Shown: positions 36,019-46,428 of the stretch, one piece after another | How positions within the stretch are numbered: position 1 is the stretch's first letter | Layout: every line of letters starts with the position of its first letter | Origin: Acidobacteriota bacterium | GTDB lineage: Bacteria; Acidobacteriota; Aminicenantia; Aminicenantales; Saccharicenantaceae | Assembly (NCBI GenBank): GCA_028749205.1 | Contig: JAQULR010000003.1 | Span: 46,975-110,974 of the forward strand | Reading direction: 5' to 3' | DNA length: 64,000 bases | Made by a program: the position numbers and the translations under genes | The notes under the pieces: model-generated | Told to the model about the DNA's origin: nothing | The model's database searches: none | The model's input: only the letters and a program-made list of their open reading frames with translations

Positions 36019-36789
36019 TCAGGCATTTTTCTTCATGAGAGAAATCAATTCCGAGGCAGCCGCCTCCGGGTCTTCCTGGGCAATTAACTGATTAAATATT
36101 TCTTCGAGAGAAGGTACTTTGATCAGCTGACGCAAGTTGTCGACCGAATCATCAGCCCGAACCTTACCTTGATGAAGAATTATTACCCGTTGGGCCACCT
36201 TTTCGACAATATCCAGGATGTGGGAAGAATAAATGATTATTCTCCCTTCAGCCGAGAGTCGCTGAACCAATTTTTCAATTACCAGAATAGTAGAAACATC
36301 CAGCCCAGATAACGGCTCATCCAGAAGAAGGATTTCCGGGTCATGAAGCAGAGCAGCTGAAAGCAAGACTTTTTGAGTCATACCTTTGGAAAAAGAGGCA
36401 ATCTCTGAATACATATCGCCAGCTAAATCGAAGACTTCCATAAAACCATTAATTTTTTGTTTAAGGTTGGATTCTTTAAGGCCTCGCAGCCTTCCAATCA
36501 TCAGGAGGTACTCATAGGCATTCAAATGAGAATAAATGGCCGGCTCCTCCGGCACATAGCCGAGCCTTTGTTTGAACCAGACAAGATTCTTCCAGACATT
36601 GCGGCCGGCATAGAATATTTCACCTTCTGTCGGCTCCAGCAAGCCAGCTAAAATTTTGATAGTGGTCGATTTACCCGCCCCATTAGGACCGAGATAGCCT
36701 ACCGATTCTCCCGGCCTCACTGAGAAGCTGATATTGTCCACCGCCTTAATACATCCATATTTTTTAATAATTCCCCTTAGCTCTAACAT
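36019..36789 (-). CDS. ABC exporter ATP-binding protein
   Basis: 256 residues. Walker A GPNGAGKST near residue 34, Q-loop YVPEEP, signature FSKGMTQK (the form common in ABC-2 exporters), Walker B LLLDEPLSGLD and switch His in YSSHILD. First gene of a two-gene exporter with the large membrane protein at 34269-35990. The C-terminal 45 residues (LRQLIKVPSLEEIFNQL...) are a typical exporter-ATPase tail. Substrate unknown. Confidence 0.88.
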   Translation of the reverse strand: MLELRGIIKKYGCIKAVDNISFSVRPGESVGYLGPNGAGKSTTIKILAGLLEPTEGEIFYAGRNVWKNLVWFKQRLGYVPEEPAIYSHLNAYEYLLMIGRLRGLKESNLKQKINGFMEVFDLAGDMYSEIASFSKGMTQKVLLSAALLHDPEILLLDEPLSGLDVSTILVIEKLVQRLSAEGRIIIYSSHILDIVEKVAQRVIILHQGKVRADDSVDNLRQLIKVPSLEEIFNQLIAQEDPEAAASELISLMKKNA

Positions 36790-37031
36790 GACCTATTTTC
36801 TTATGTCGCTGCGTATAAATATCTTATAAGGCTTATCCTGCGCTGAAGTCAATATATTCTTTCTGGTCAGTCTCTCTATCTCCAAACAAGTAAAGATAGT
36901 GAGGGACTTTTAGGGCCAGGGCTTGGCCGTTAGCACAATAGGGCTAAGACCAGCAAAATACCAGCTTATCCTTAGGAAATTAATCATCAGATCAATAAAC
37001 CGATATATCAATCGAAAATTAAAAATTTAGC

Positions 37032-37059
37032 TTGCCAAATGTTAAATATATTTTATACA
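37032..37059 (+). promoter_or_regulatory. Candidate promoter of the TonB receptor gene
   Basis: TTGCCA (37032-37037), 16 bases, TATACA (37054-37059), within TATACAATGT. The same ten-base string TATACAATGT recurs at 40402-40411 before the next gene. The remainder of gap 36790-37188 (399 bases) holds no gene seen by me. Confidence 0.4.
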
Positions 37060-37188
37060 ATGTATGTGTAAATTATGATTAAGGAGGTGATAGGTTTGAG
37101 TTTGTAGCTTTGAATTTATGAACAAAATGCTTCTCAAAACAATTATCAGATGAAAGTTTATCGAATTTCTTTACTAAAAGGAGCGATT

Positions 37189-40100
37189 ATGAAGAAAAAC
37201 ATTATGAAAAACCCAGTATTTACTTACCTGATGATCTTAATTACGGTTATTTGTTTGAGCCATACAGATATTTTGGCTCAGGTTTCAAGTCGTGAAACAG
37301 GCTCTATCCGGGGAGTAGTCACTGATGAGGAGGGCCTACCATTGCCCGGAGTAAACATAGAAGTATCCGGGCCGGCCCTAATGGGCACAGCAACTGATGT
37401 TACCAGAAATGATGGTTCCTTCAGGATCATTCTGTTACCCCCAGGTAATTATAAGCTCACAGCTGAGCTGCCTGGCTTTCAGACGTACATTGAAGAAGAA
37501 ATCGAAGTTAGAGTCGGCTTGACCGTTACCAGAAATATCAAGTTAGGCCTTGCAAAAATGGAGGAAGAGGTAACAGTTGTCGGAGCAGCTCCAGTTGTAG
37601 ATGTCAAGGCATCAAAAACCCAACAGATTTATAAATCTGACCTTATCCAGAATTTGCCAATTAGCCGAAGTCTAACCGCAATCGTTTCTCTTACTCCTGG
37701 CACCGTCGATGCTACTAACATCAAAGGGGCTACAGCAGCTGGTAATACCTATCAAATTGATGGCCTCAATGCTAATGATCCGAGCCAGCAGCAGCTTAGT
37801 ATTCCAATTGATTTTAATGCCCTGGAAGAAGTAGAAGTCATGACAGGAGGAGCCCCGGCCGAAGTCGGCTGGACTCTGGGTGGGTTTGTCAATGCTATTA
37901 CTAAATCAGGTGGCAATAGTTTTTCGGGCATAATCCAGGGTTATTACACCAATGAAGACCTAACCAAAGCTGTTCTGCCTGATGAACAATTAAAAGCCAT
38001 GGGCTTATCGAAACCGTCTTCGGCTGTTTATGATTATGATGTTTCCGTTGGGTTTGGTGGTCCAATTATTAAAGATAAAATCTGGTTTTATGTCGATGGT
38101 CGTTATGCCAGAAATGTTTACCATTCGGGCTTTATCCCCTTTACTTCACCTTATGACGGAACTTATTATGATAATTTTGATCGGAAGGACAAGACCTGGA
38201 CAGGCTTCGGTAAGTTTACTTTTCAGTTGGCTAAAAGCGTCAAACTGGCTGTTATGGGTAATGTGCAGCAAAGAACCGACAATACAAGGGCCTCTGGTTG
38301 GAATATACCATTTGATTGCCTGTATAAAACCGATCCCTGGGCTAACTATGCCTTTACTGGAGTCTTAACCTGGATGGTTAACAATAATACTCTAGTCGAA
38401 GCTCGGGCTGGTTATGCTACAGTCGATGCTACGCTACCCCTTATCCGTGAGGAGCAAACGGATATTCCTTATATGTGGGACGGCTATACTGGCTATTACT
38501 TCGGTACAGGTTACTATGCCAATCAATGGAATGGCCGTCCTTCTTTACAGTTTTCTGCCCACTTAACCAGGTTTATTGATGATTTCCTCGGAGCTGACCA
38601 TGAACTCAAGATTGGTGCAGAGATTCAGCGCGGAGCCGCCAAGTGGGCTAACTGGAAAGCTAACACTATGCAATGGCCCTGGTACAATAACGAGCCTTAC
38701 TATTGGACGGCTCAAGGCTACCCAAGAGAATGGTACGGAGATGGTTATATCGGATTCTGGGCCCTTGGACAGGACAAGGATAGCAGCATGGTCGAAGGCG
38801 ATTTCTCGCGCTATGGCGGCTACATTCAGGATTCTGTGACTATTAAAAATAGGTTGACCATAAATCTTGGACTTCGTTTCGATGGTACCAAAGGCTGGAT
38901 ACCAGACATCTACAAAGGGCCAACTGGCAGCTTTGCTAATGAGCTCGGTGTTTCGTTGATTGAACCTGAAATTGGTTTTAATCCCTATGCCGAATTTAAC
39001 ATGGAAGGGGTAGATAATCTGGTTGACTGGTTTAATATTTCGCCCCGAATTGGCCTTACCTATGACCTCTTCGGCAATGGGAAAACAGCCTTGAAGTTTA
39101 ACTACGGTCTGTATCGTGAATCAGTCTGGGGATCAATCATTTACAAGTGTCACCCTCTTTATTATAAGACATATTATTTTAATTGGTGGGATGAAAACGG
39201 TAATGGGCAACCTGATGCCCCCAGCGCTGGCGATTATTATGAAATGCTGTGGTCCTGGTCGAATCCATCAGAAATGCTTAGAGAAAACTGGATAACTGGT
39301 ATTTCATCCGATACCAAGGCACCTTATGACGAGCAGATAGTGGTTGGGCTTGATCATGAGCTCTTTAAGAATTTCAAAATCGGTCTTAACTATATGTATA
39401 AGGTTAAAAAGAACATTCTTGATGATGCCCTTTATGATCTTGATACTGGTGAAACCTGGTATAATCCAGATACTACACCTGGTAACCAATACTGGGTCCC
39501 CTTTACTACAACTGTTCCTGCAGCCGGCAGCTTTCCTGCCCAAGAAGTTACTATGTATTTTATGAGCAATGAGGCTCCTGATAACTGGGTACTCCAGATT
39601 CGCAACATTCCAGAAGCCTTTCGGAAATATTCAGCCCTGGAACTATCATTTGAAAAAAGAATGGCTGATGGCTGGCAGTTAGGTGGTTCAATCAACTATT
39701 CCAAAACCTGGGGAAATATTAATGGCGGCTATACTGATATTCATGGTTACACTTCAGCGGCCAACGATGCCAACTGGTTTATTAATGGCGACGGTCGGAC
39801 CTATGAAGATCGTCCCCTAGTTATTAAACTCTTTGGCTCATTCAATATTCCCTATGGCTTCGTAGTTTCCTTTAATTACAACTTCAGCAGCGGCACTCCC
39901 TGGGCTCGCGGGGTGACTGTTGTTCCACCAGAAGATTGGGCGGCTGACAATAATGTCAACATCTACAACACTTATTATGTTAATCTTGAACCAGTTGGTA
40001 CCAGGCGCAATTACTCATGGAATTTACTGGATGTCAGGGTTGAAAAAGTCTTTTCCCTAAAAAAATACGGACAACTAGGAATCTTTGCTGATATTTTTAA

Positions 40101-40272
40101 CCTGCTTGGCCAGCACTATGTCAACATCAATCAAAACCCAGGGGGAACCTGGATGCCAGTCGATAATAACTCCACTGAAGGAACTTATAACCTTAGCGGC
40201 ACCTTTAAGAAGATTACCAGCATTTCCAATATGACCAGGACCTTGAGATTCTCTGTCCGCTATTCTTTCTAA
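37189..40272 (+). CDS. TonB-dependent receptor with carboxypeptidase-regulatory-like N-domain
   Basis: 1027 residues. Signal peptide (about 1-31, ending DILAQ), then a CarboxypepD_reg-like beta-sandwich (SIRGVVTDEEGLPLPGV to about 120), a TonB plug (about 130-240, with YQIDGLNANDP and VEVMTGGAPAEVG) and a C-terminal beta-barrel ending LRFSVRYSF with terminal Phe. Oar-like receptors of this layout import large nutrients or peptides across the outer membrane. Start ATG 37189 follows AAAGGAG; a frame opening at 37150 adds 13 residues before the signal. A strong terminator follows the stop. Confidence 0.92.
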   Translation: MKKNIMKNPVFTYLMILITVICLSHTDILAQVSSRETGSIRGVVTDEEGLPLPGVNIEVSGPALMGTATDVTRNDGSFRIILLPPGNYKLTAELPGFQTYIEEEIEVRVGLTVTRNIKLGLAKMEEEVTVVGAAPVVDVKASKTQQIYKSDLIQNLPISRSLTAIVSLTPGTVDATNIKGATAAGNTYQIDGLNANDPSQQQLSIPIDFNALEEVEVMTGGAPAEVGWTLGGFVNAITKSGGNSFSGIIQGYYTNEDLTKAVLPDEQLKAMGLSKPSSAVYDYDVSVGFGGPIIKDKIWFYVDGRYARNVYHSGFIPFTSPYDGTYYDNFDRKDKTWTGFGKFTFQLAKSVKLAVMGNVQQRTDNTRASGWNIPFDCLYKTDPWANYAFTGVLTWMVNNNTLVEARAGYATVDATLPLIREEQTDIPYMWDGYTGYYFGTGYYANQWNGRPSLQFSAHLTRFIDDFLGADHELKIGAEIQRGAAKWANWKANTMQWPWYNNEPYYWTAQGYPREWYGDGYIGFWALGQDKDSSMVEGDFSRYGGYIQDSVTIKNRLTINLGLRFDGTKGWIPDIYKGPTGSFANELGVSLIEPEIGFNPYAEFNMEGVDNLVDWFNISPRIGLTYDLFGNGKTALKFNYGLYRESVWGSIIYKCHPLYYKTYYFNWWDENGNGQPDAPSAGDYYEMLWSWSNPSEMLRENWITGISSDTKAPYDEQIVVGLDHELFKNFKIGLNYMYKVKKNILDDALYDLDTGETWYNPDTTPGNQYWVPFTTTVPAAGSFPAQEVTMYFMSNEAPDNWVLQIRNIPEAFRKYSALELSFEKRMADGWQLGGSINYSKTWGNINGGYTDIHGYTSAANDANWFINGDGRTYEDRPLVIKLFGSFNIPYGFVVSFNYNFSSGTPWARGVTVVPPEDWAADNNVNIYNTYYVNLEPVGTRRNYSWNLLDVRVEKVFSLKKYGQLGIFADIFNLLGQHYVNINQNPGGTWMPVDNNSTEGTYNLSGTFKKITSISNMTRTLRFSVRYSF

Positions 40273-40289
40273 AAAGATTAAGCAGAGTA

Positions 40290-40326
40290 AAAAGGGGAGG
40301 ATTTACTGGAGTCCTTCCCTTTTTTT
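40290..40326 (+). terminator. Rho-independent terminator after the TonB receptor gene
   Basis: Twelve-pair stem AAAAGGGGAGGA (40290-40301) with TCCTTCCCTTTT (40312-40323), one G-U pair, ten-base loop, T tract continuing to 40326. Starts 17 bases after the stop codon. Confidence 0.85.
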
Positions 40327-40406
40327 ATTGCCTTTTTGCCTTGGTTGCATATGACACAAATAATTAGGGTCTACTGAAAAACACTAAATATTACAATAAC
40401 ATATAC

Positions 40407-40443
40407 AATGTGTTAGGTCAGACACATTAGTGACACTTAGTGT
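40407..40443. promoter_or_regulatory. Two adjacent palindromes, operator-like
   Basis: AATGTGT-N8-ACACATT (40407-40428) and ACACTTAGTGT (40433-40443), in the 392-base gap before the Asp-box gene. The first overlaps TATACAATGT. A third palindrome TAAAATAT-N5-ATATTTTA lies at 40604-40624 closer to the start. Suggestive of a regulator site; no regulator gene is adjacent. Confidence 0.35.
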
Positions 40444-40664
40444 AAGATAGGTGTTACTATGTATATACAACCGACGACAACTTATGGTTCACTCATTCCG
40501 GGCTCTGAGTACATTCGGCCTCTGTTACGCTTAATATTATTTCTTTAGCTAGATAAGAAAATTTGTCTTGACTTATCCTTAACAAAATAATAGCCTTGAG
40601 ATATAAAATATGAAAAATATTTTATTTAAACCTTTGTTATTTAAACCATTAATAGGAGGGCTAC

Positions 40665-43019
40665 TTGAAAACATCTAAGATCTCGTTTTTATCTCTGAGC
40701 ATTGTTTTAATTCTTTCAATGTTTGTTGCCTCTGAGGCCCAAAAATCGCCTCAGCCAAAAAAAGTTGAGAGCACTGATCCAGCCCTGCGTTTCCAATGGT
40801 TTGAGCAATTCCAGTCGATGAAGGCTAATACTCCATTGAAGGACTTGAAATGGCGTCACATTGGTCCATTTGATGTTGGGGGGCGATGCACGGATGTGGA
40901 GGTCCCAAAAGGAAGCCGGCTGACCATTTATGTCGGTTCAGCCACAGGTGGTGTTTGGAAGACGGATAACGCCGGAACCAGTTGGGCTCCAATCGCCGAC
41001 GAATTGCCGACTCTTTCGGTCGGGGACCTGGCTATTTCTGAATCCAATCCTGACATCGTTTGGCTTGGCACGGGCGAGGCCAATCACTTCAGGGCTTCTA
41101 TCGCCGGGATCGGAGTCTACAAATCTGTTGATGCTGGAAAGACCTGGACACATATGGGTCTGGCTGCCACTCAGACAATTGGCCGTATCGTTATCCACCC
41201 TACCAATCCAGACATCGTCTACGTAGCTGCAACCGGCCACGAATGGACCTTCAATCCCGATAGGGGCGTCTACAAAACGACTGATGGCGGCAAAACCTGG
41301 GAAAAGGTTCTCTACATCAACGAAAAGATAGGGGCCATTGACCTGGTAATGGATCCGACCAATCCGGACATTCTAATTGCCTCGATGGTTCACAGGATAA
41401 GGCTCCGCTGGAGCGATCCGACTCCAGGTGGTGAAGGACTCTTCAAAACGACCGATGGTGGCAAGACCTGGAAACCATTAACTAATGGTCTACCTCCTGA
41501 CAAAACGAAGATCGGTCGAATTGGCTTAGCTCTTTGCCGGACCAAACCAAATGTGGTTTATGCTTATGTTGACAATCACACTCCAACCAGGATGCCCGAG
41601 CCAGGCGAGCGGGATTCATATGGCCGGATAAGAACTTACCCTGATATTGTCGGGGCTGAGGTCTACCGTTCAGACGACCAGGGTGAAACTTGGCGCAAGA
41701 TGAACCCTTCAGACAGGATGTTTCAGCGATTCGGCGGAACTTATGGCTGGGTATTCGGCCAAATTCGGGTTGACCCCAACAACGCCGATGTTGTCTATCT
41801 AATGGGACTTCGTTTGTGTCGATCCATTGATGGTGGTAAAACCTGGGAGAGAATTGACCAGGGGCTTCATGTAGACCACCATGGCCTGTGGATTGACCCG
41901 CAAGATTCGAACTACCTACTCAATGTCAATGACGGCGGGGCCTATGTGTCTTACGATTATGGGAAGAACTGGCGGAGCTTTCAGGACGGTATCCCGGTGA
42001 CTCAGTTTTACAATGTTGCCTATGACATGAATAAGCCGTTTGCCGTCTATGGTTCTGTTCAGGATTTCGGTACTTTTCGTGGTTTAGGGGTTGCTCCTTT
42101 AGCCGCTCAGGAACCAGGCCGTCGCCAGCGGCCCCAGATAGTCCGATGGGAAAGAGCCCCCGGTGGAGAAGGCACTCTGATTGCTATCGATCCCAACGAC
42201 CCGAACACAGAATATGCCTCTGGTTATTACGGGCGGGTCGAAAGATCCGAGTTCAAGAATGGAGAATGGACCAGCAAAGAGATTTATCCAAAACCTTCCG
42301 AAGGTGAACCAGAGTATCGAGGCCAATGGCTGGCCGGTCTTTTGCTTTCACCGCATAATCCCCAAATTGTATACTGCGGATTTCAATATCTCTTTCGCTC
42401 GATGAATAGAGGTGAAAGATGGGAGAAAATCAGTCCGGATTTGACCTACAATAGGCCTGAATGGCAGGGAAAGCTTCCTTATGCTATTCCTTATCAAAGT
42501 ATAACAGCTATAGCTGAATCACCATTTAAATTTGGAGTAGTTTACGTTGGGACTGATGATGGCCGCGTTCATCTGACGAAGGATGCCGGATCAACCTGGA
42601 CCGATATTACAGCCGGTCTTCCTTATAATAAGCATGTCTGGAACATTGTGGCTTCTCAATATGACCCAGCGACAGTCTATCTGGCTCAAATCGGGCGGCA
42701 TGATGACGATTTTGCTCCCTATCTATATAAATCCACAGACTACGGCAAAACCTGGGTAAGTATTGTCGCTAATATCCCCGGCGGTCCAACCAATGTCATC
42801 CGGGAAGATCCGAAAAAGAAAGATGTTCTCTACTGTGGTACTGACCAGGGAGTGTTTGTGACTACAAACGGCGGTAAATCATGGAATTACCTTGGATCCG
42901 GATTGCCCAATGCCCCGGTCTGGGATCTGCAAATCCATCCACGCGACAACATGCTGATAATCGCTACCAATGGTCGTGGTATGTGGGTCATCGACGATGT
43001 CTCCCCGCTCCAGAAATAA
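40665..43019 (+). CDS. Exported Asp-box (BNR/sortilin-like) beta-propeller protein
   Basis: 784 residues with signal peptide (about 1-25, ending ASEAQ). About eleven Asp-box motifs of the form SxDxGxTW are spread through the chain, such as YKSVDAGKTW, YKTTDGGKTW, YRSDDQGETW and LTKDAGSTW, making one or two beta-propellers like VPS10/sortilin or BNR glycosidases. Proteins of this type are common beside peptidases in Acidobacteriota-like genomes; enzyme activity is not proven. TTG start 40665 is chosen because AGGAGGG lies four bases before it. Sits between the TonB receptor and an S9 peptidase. Confidence 0.85.
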   Translation: MKTSKISFLSLSIVLILSMFVASEAQKSPQPKKVESTDPALRFQWFEQFQSMKANTPLKDLKWRHIGPFDVGGRCTDVEVPKGSRLTIYVGSATGGVWKTDNAGTSWAPIADELPTLSVGDLAISESNPDIVWLGTGEANHFRASIAGIGVYKSVDAGKTWTHMGLAATQTIGRIVIHPTNPDIVYVAATGHEWTFNPDRGVYKTTDGGKTWEKVLYINEKIGAIDLVMDPTNPDILIASMVHRIRLRWSDPTPGGEGLFKTTDGGKTWKPLTNGLPPDKTKIGRIGLALCRTKPNVVYAYVDNHTPTRMPEPGERDSYGRIRTYPDIVGAEVYRSDDQGETWRKMNPSDRMFQRFGGTYGWVFGQIRVDPNNADVVYLMGLRLCRSIDGGKTWERIDQGLHVDHHGLWIDPQDSNYLLNVNDGGAYVSYDYGKNWRSFQDGIPVTQFYNVAYDMNKPFAVYGSVQDFGTFRGLGVAPLAAQEPGRRQRPQIVRWERAPGGEGTLIAIDPNDPNTEYASGYYGRVERSEFKNGEWTSKEIYPKPSEGEPEYRGQWLAGLLLSPHNPQIVYCGFQYLFRSMNRGERWEKISPDLTYNRPEWQGKLPYAIPYQSITAIAESPFKFGVVYVGTDDGRVHLTKDAGSTWTDITAGLPYNKHVWNIVASQYDPATVYLAQIGRHDDDFAPYLYKSTDYGKTWVSIVANIPGGPTNVIREDPKKKDVLYCGTDQGVFVTTNGGKSWNYLGSGLPNAPVWDLQIHPRDNMLIIATNGRGMWVIDDVSPLQK

Positions 43020-43161
43020 ATGCTCGGTGAAGTTAGTTTCAAGATTTTTTTGAAATAGGCTTTCGACGGAGGAATCTTTAAGAATTTAGCCCTGTGTGGG
43101 TTTGTCTAATAAAATTTTGATCTTCTCGGATCGAAGTCGTTTTTTGGTTGAAGGAGGTTTT

Positions 43162-45468
43162 ATGAAAAATAAATCTAAGGCGGTATTCTTAGTTCTCTTT
43201 ATAATCTGGCTTCTTCAACCGGTATTCGTTTCAGCTCAGGGTACCCAGGCGGATTACGAACGAGCCAGCAACCTCCAGAAAAAAACTCAATTTTTGGCTT
43301 TGAACGTCGTTGACCGAGCTGGTTGGATAGAAAATACCAGTCGTTTCTGGTACCGGAAAACGGTTAAGGGAGGTTATGAATTCATCGTAGTGGATGCCCA
43401 AACCCTGGTCAAAAGACCTGCCTTTGATCACCAGAAATTAGCCAGCTCTCTTTCTGCTGCTTCTGGTGAGGATTATTCTCCTCTTAATCTGCCTTTTATG
43501 GTCCTTAATTTTACCAGTAATGAGCAAGCCATCGAATTCGAAGTCGGCCAGGACAGATGGAGGTGCGACCTGGCGGACTATTCTTGTAAAAAAATCGGTT
43601 CGGTTTTTCGCCGACCACCAGGTTCACCATTCGCCCCACGCCCTGTCCCGCCCCAGACTCCTCGGGTTTCTCCTGATGGTCAGTGGGAAGCTTTCATCAA
43701 AAATTTCAATGTCTGGTTGCGATCCAGAGAAAACCAGAAGGAATTTGCCCTAAGCTACGACGGCTCGGAAGGTAACTACTATGCTCTGTATACCTTAAGA
43801 TGGGCTCCGGATTCTAAAAAGCTTGTTGCTTACCGCATTAAGCCTGGATATAAACGCATCATCCAGTATGTAGAGTCTTCTCCGACTGATCAGCTTCAGC
43901 CCAAGTATCACCAGTTGGAATACAACAAGCCAGGCGATGTCCTTGACCTCCAGCAGCCAGTACTCTTCAACCTTGAAACTAAAAAACAGGTTAATATCGA
44001 CAACACTCTCTTCCCCAATCCGTTCAGTCTTTCACCTCTTGTCTGGTGGCAAGACAGCCGTGGATTCACCTTCGAATATAACCAGCGTGGCCATCAGGTC
44101 TATCGTATTATAGAGGTGGAAGCAACTGCTGGGACTCCGAGGGCAATTATCAGTGAAGAGCCAGATACTTTCTTTTCCTATCGTTACAATAAATACCGCT
44201 ACGACGTTGACGACAGAAATGAAATTATCTGGTTATCGGAACGGGATGGTTGGGGACATCTTTACCTCTACGACGGAAAATCTGGTAAGATCAAAAATCA
44301 GATAACTCGGGGAAATTGGGTGGTTCGAGGCATAGATAAAGTCGATGAGAAGGCCAGGCAGATATGGTTCCGGGCTAGCGGTCTGTTTCCAGGTCAAGAC
44401 CCTTACCTTATTCATTATTGCAGGATCAATTTTGACGGCACCGGGCTGACACCACTGACCAAAAGCGATGGAAATCACTCAGTTATTTTTTCAACAGATA
44501 TGAAATACTACTTTGATACCTGGTCTCGTGTCGATCTTCCCCCGGTTTCCGAACTCCGCCTCACTGAGAACCAAGAGCTTCTCCAAGAGGTGGAGAGAGC
44601 CAATATCCAGCCGCTTCGTGAAGCTGGCTGGCGAGCTCCAGAGGTTTTTGTGGCTAAGGGGCGTGATGGTAAAACCGATATTTGGGGAGTCATTTTCCGC
44701 CCGACGAACTTTAGGCCATCAAGAAAATATCCTGTGATTGAATACATCTACGCTGGCCCGCACGACTCATTTGTCCCAAAATCGTTCAGTGCTTATTATC
44801 CAATGCAGTCTTTAGCCGAGCTGGGTTTTATAGTCGTTCAGATTGATGGCATGGGAACAAACAACAGGTCAAAAAAGTTTCACGACGTCTGCTGGAAAAA
44901 CCTTGGTGATGCCGGCTTTCCGGACAGGATTCTATGGCACCGGGCGGTGGCAACTAAATATCCTTATTATGATCTCAGCCGGGTAGGTATTTATGGTGGG
45001 TCGGCCGGGGGACAAAACTCGACCGGTGCCTTATTGTTCCACCCTGAGTTTTATAAGGTAGCGGTATCGTTCGCTGGTTGTCATGATAACCGAATGGATA
45101 AAATTTGGTGGAATGAGCAATGGATGGGCTGGCCGGTTGGTCCAGAATACGCCGCTTCTTCTAATGTGGATAACGCCTATCGGTTACAGGGTAAGCTCCT
45201 GTTAGTGGTTGGCGAACTTGACACCAATGTTGATCCAGCCTCAACCATGCAGGTGGTCAATGCTTTAATCAAAGCTAATAAAGACTTCGACCTTTTGATC
45301 ATGCCCGGCCTTGGTCACGGGGCCGGCCGGCGGGAAAATGCCGAATATGGAGACAGAAAGAGGAACGACTTTTTTGTTCGCCATCTGCTCGGAGTTGAAC
45401 CCCCTGATTGGAATAAGACCGATGCCGTTTATTCGAGTGAAAGCCTGTTGGAGAGTCCTGGAACTTAA
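43162..45468 (+). CDS. S9 family (DPP IV-like) serine peptidase
   Basis: 768 residues. Signal peptide (about 1-26, ending VFVSAQ), N-terminal DPPIV beta-propeller (about 60-500), C-terminal alpha/beta-hydrolase domain. Ser614 lies in GGSAGG, the acid is in ELDTNV (about 687), and His719 in GLGHGAG. Removes dipeptides, often at Pro, from exported peptides. Start ATG 43162 has AAGGAGG five bases upstream; a frame from 43096 has no such site. Partner in the peptide-use cluster with the TonB receptor and Asp-box protein. Confidence 0.92.
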   Translation: MKNKSKAVFLVLFIIWLLQPVFVSAQGTQADYERASNLQKKTQFLALNVVDRAGWIENTSRFWYRKTVKGGYEFIVVDAQTLVKRPAFDHQKLASSLSAASGEDYSPLNLPFMVLNFTSNEQAIEFEVGQDRWRCDLADYSCKKIGSVFRRPPGSPFAPRPVPPQTPRVSPDGQWEAFIKNFNVWLRSRENQKEFALSYDGSEGNYYALYTLRWAPDSKKLVAYRIKPGYKRIIQYVESSPTDQLQPKYHQLEYNKPGDVLDLQQPVLFNLETKKQVNIDNTLFPNPFSLSPLVWWQDSRGFTFEYNQRGHQVYRIIEVEATAGTPRAIISEEPDTFFSYRYNKYRYDVDDRNEIIWLSERDGWGHLYLYDGKSGKIKNQITRGNWVVRGIDKVDEKARQIWFRASGLFPGQDPYLIHYCRINFDGTGLTPLTKSDGNHSVIFSTDMKYYFDTWSRVDLPPVSELRLTENQELLQEVERANIQPLREAGWRAPEVFVAKGRDGKTDIWGVIFRPTNFRPSRKYPVIEYIYAGPHDSFVPKSFSAYYPMQSLAELGFIVVQIDGMGTNNRSKKFHDVCWKNLGDAGFPDRILWHRAVATKYPYYDLSRVGIYGGSAGGQNSTGALLFHPEFYKVAVSFAGCHDNRMDKIWWNEQWMGWPVGPEYAASSNVDNAYRLQGKLLLVVGELDTNVDPASTMQVVNALIKANKDFDLLIMPGLGHGAGRRENAEYGDRKRNDFFVRHLLGVEPPDWNKTDAVYSSESLLESPGT

Positions 45469-45513
45469 AACTCAAGATAAAAACCGGGCTGGCACTTCCC
45501 ATCAGCTTCTGAT

Positions 45514-46428
45514 TTAGTTTTTCTTGGCGAGCTCCGGGTAGTTCTCCTTAAAGTTATAGTAGACATCAAGAGAAATTCTGTGATTCAAGGGAAAGATGCG
45601 AGCTAGAAGATCGTAAAGCTTAGGGTCATAGGTGCGAAGATCTAAAGGGCTGTAGACAACCTTATCTCCGTCCTGGTATTCATAATTAGACCAAAACCAA
45701 AACTGAGTTCCTTCGGCAAAATATTCTCCTGAATTGGTCGAGGCATATTGACCTTTCCAGAGACCAATAGCCATAGCATCGGCATAGGCTTGATCGATAG
45801 CTTCGGCAAGTTCTGGATCACAGGCTCTTATTCCTCTATGAATAGCATGGGCAAACTCATGAACCAGAATATGTTCTCCAAAATAACGTGTTTCTGGTAT
45901 ACCCAATAAGTTCTCCTCTCCGCAGGTTGTGTAAACACCGCCCAGCCCTCTAGCTCGCCTGTTCCAGTATTCCTGATCAGACATTTTTTTAATTTTATCA
46001 TATTCTGCGATTTCCTTTGCAGTTAAGCGCCTGTCTCCAAATTCTGGTTTTTTCAAATTTTTATACTCCGGAATATCAGACATCTGCTGAGTCTGGCCAA
46101 TGATCCCGACCTTCTGTCCTGTTCGAACCAGTGTCCTCCTGATATCAGGCCTTTCAGAAAGCATCTGGATGATAATCTCCCGAGCAATGAGAAGGGCGGT
46201 ATCGGACACGGCTGCCGAAGCTATAATCGGAATACCCATGGCATCAACATATTTTTCGTAAAAAGGATCTAACATAAGTTTAGCAGGCGGTTTCGAGATC
46301 AATTCTTCATTAATCATTTTAATTAGAGCGGTTTCCTTCTGATTCCTGGATTCTTGGGCAAGCTGGATAGTTGCAGTAAAAAAAACCATAATCCCAACGA
46401 GGAAAATAATACATTTGGAATGCTTCAT
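45514..46428 (-). CDS. Secreted putative zinc metalloprotein with HEFAH motif
   Basis: 304 residues with a signal peptide (about 1-25, ending IQLAQ). A zinc motif VHEFAHAIH gives ligands His190 and His194 with Glu191 as base. Forty-one residues later GEYFAEGTQFWF offers Glu235 or Glu239 as third ligand. This spacing and the EYFAE string recall anthrax-lethal-factor-like/PPEP gluzincins, but I cannot assign the family firmly. Convergent with the S9 peptidase gene, 45 bases apart. Probably acts in the periplasm or outside. Confidence 0.65.
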   Translation of the reverse strand: MKHSKCIIFLVGIMVFFTATIQLAQESRNQKETALIKMINEELISKPPAKLMLDPFYEKYVDAMGIPIIASAAVSDTALLIAREIIIQMLSERPDIRRTLVRTGQKVGIIGQTQQMSDIPEYKNLKKPEFGDRRLTAKEIAEYDKIKKMSDQEYWNRRARGLGGVYTTCGEENLLGIPETRYFGEHILVHEFAHAIHRGIRACDPELAEAIDQAYADAMAIGLWKGQYASTNSGEYFAEGTQFWFWSNYEYQDGDKVVYSPLDLRTYDPKLYDLLARIFPLNHRISLDVYYNFKENYPELAKKN

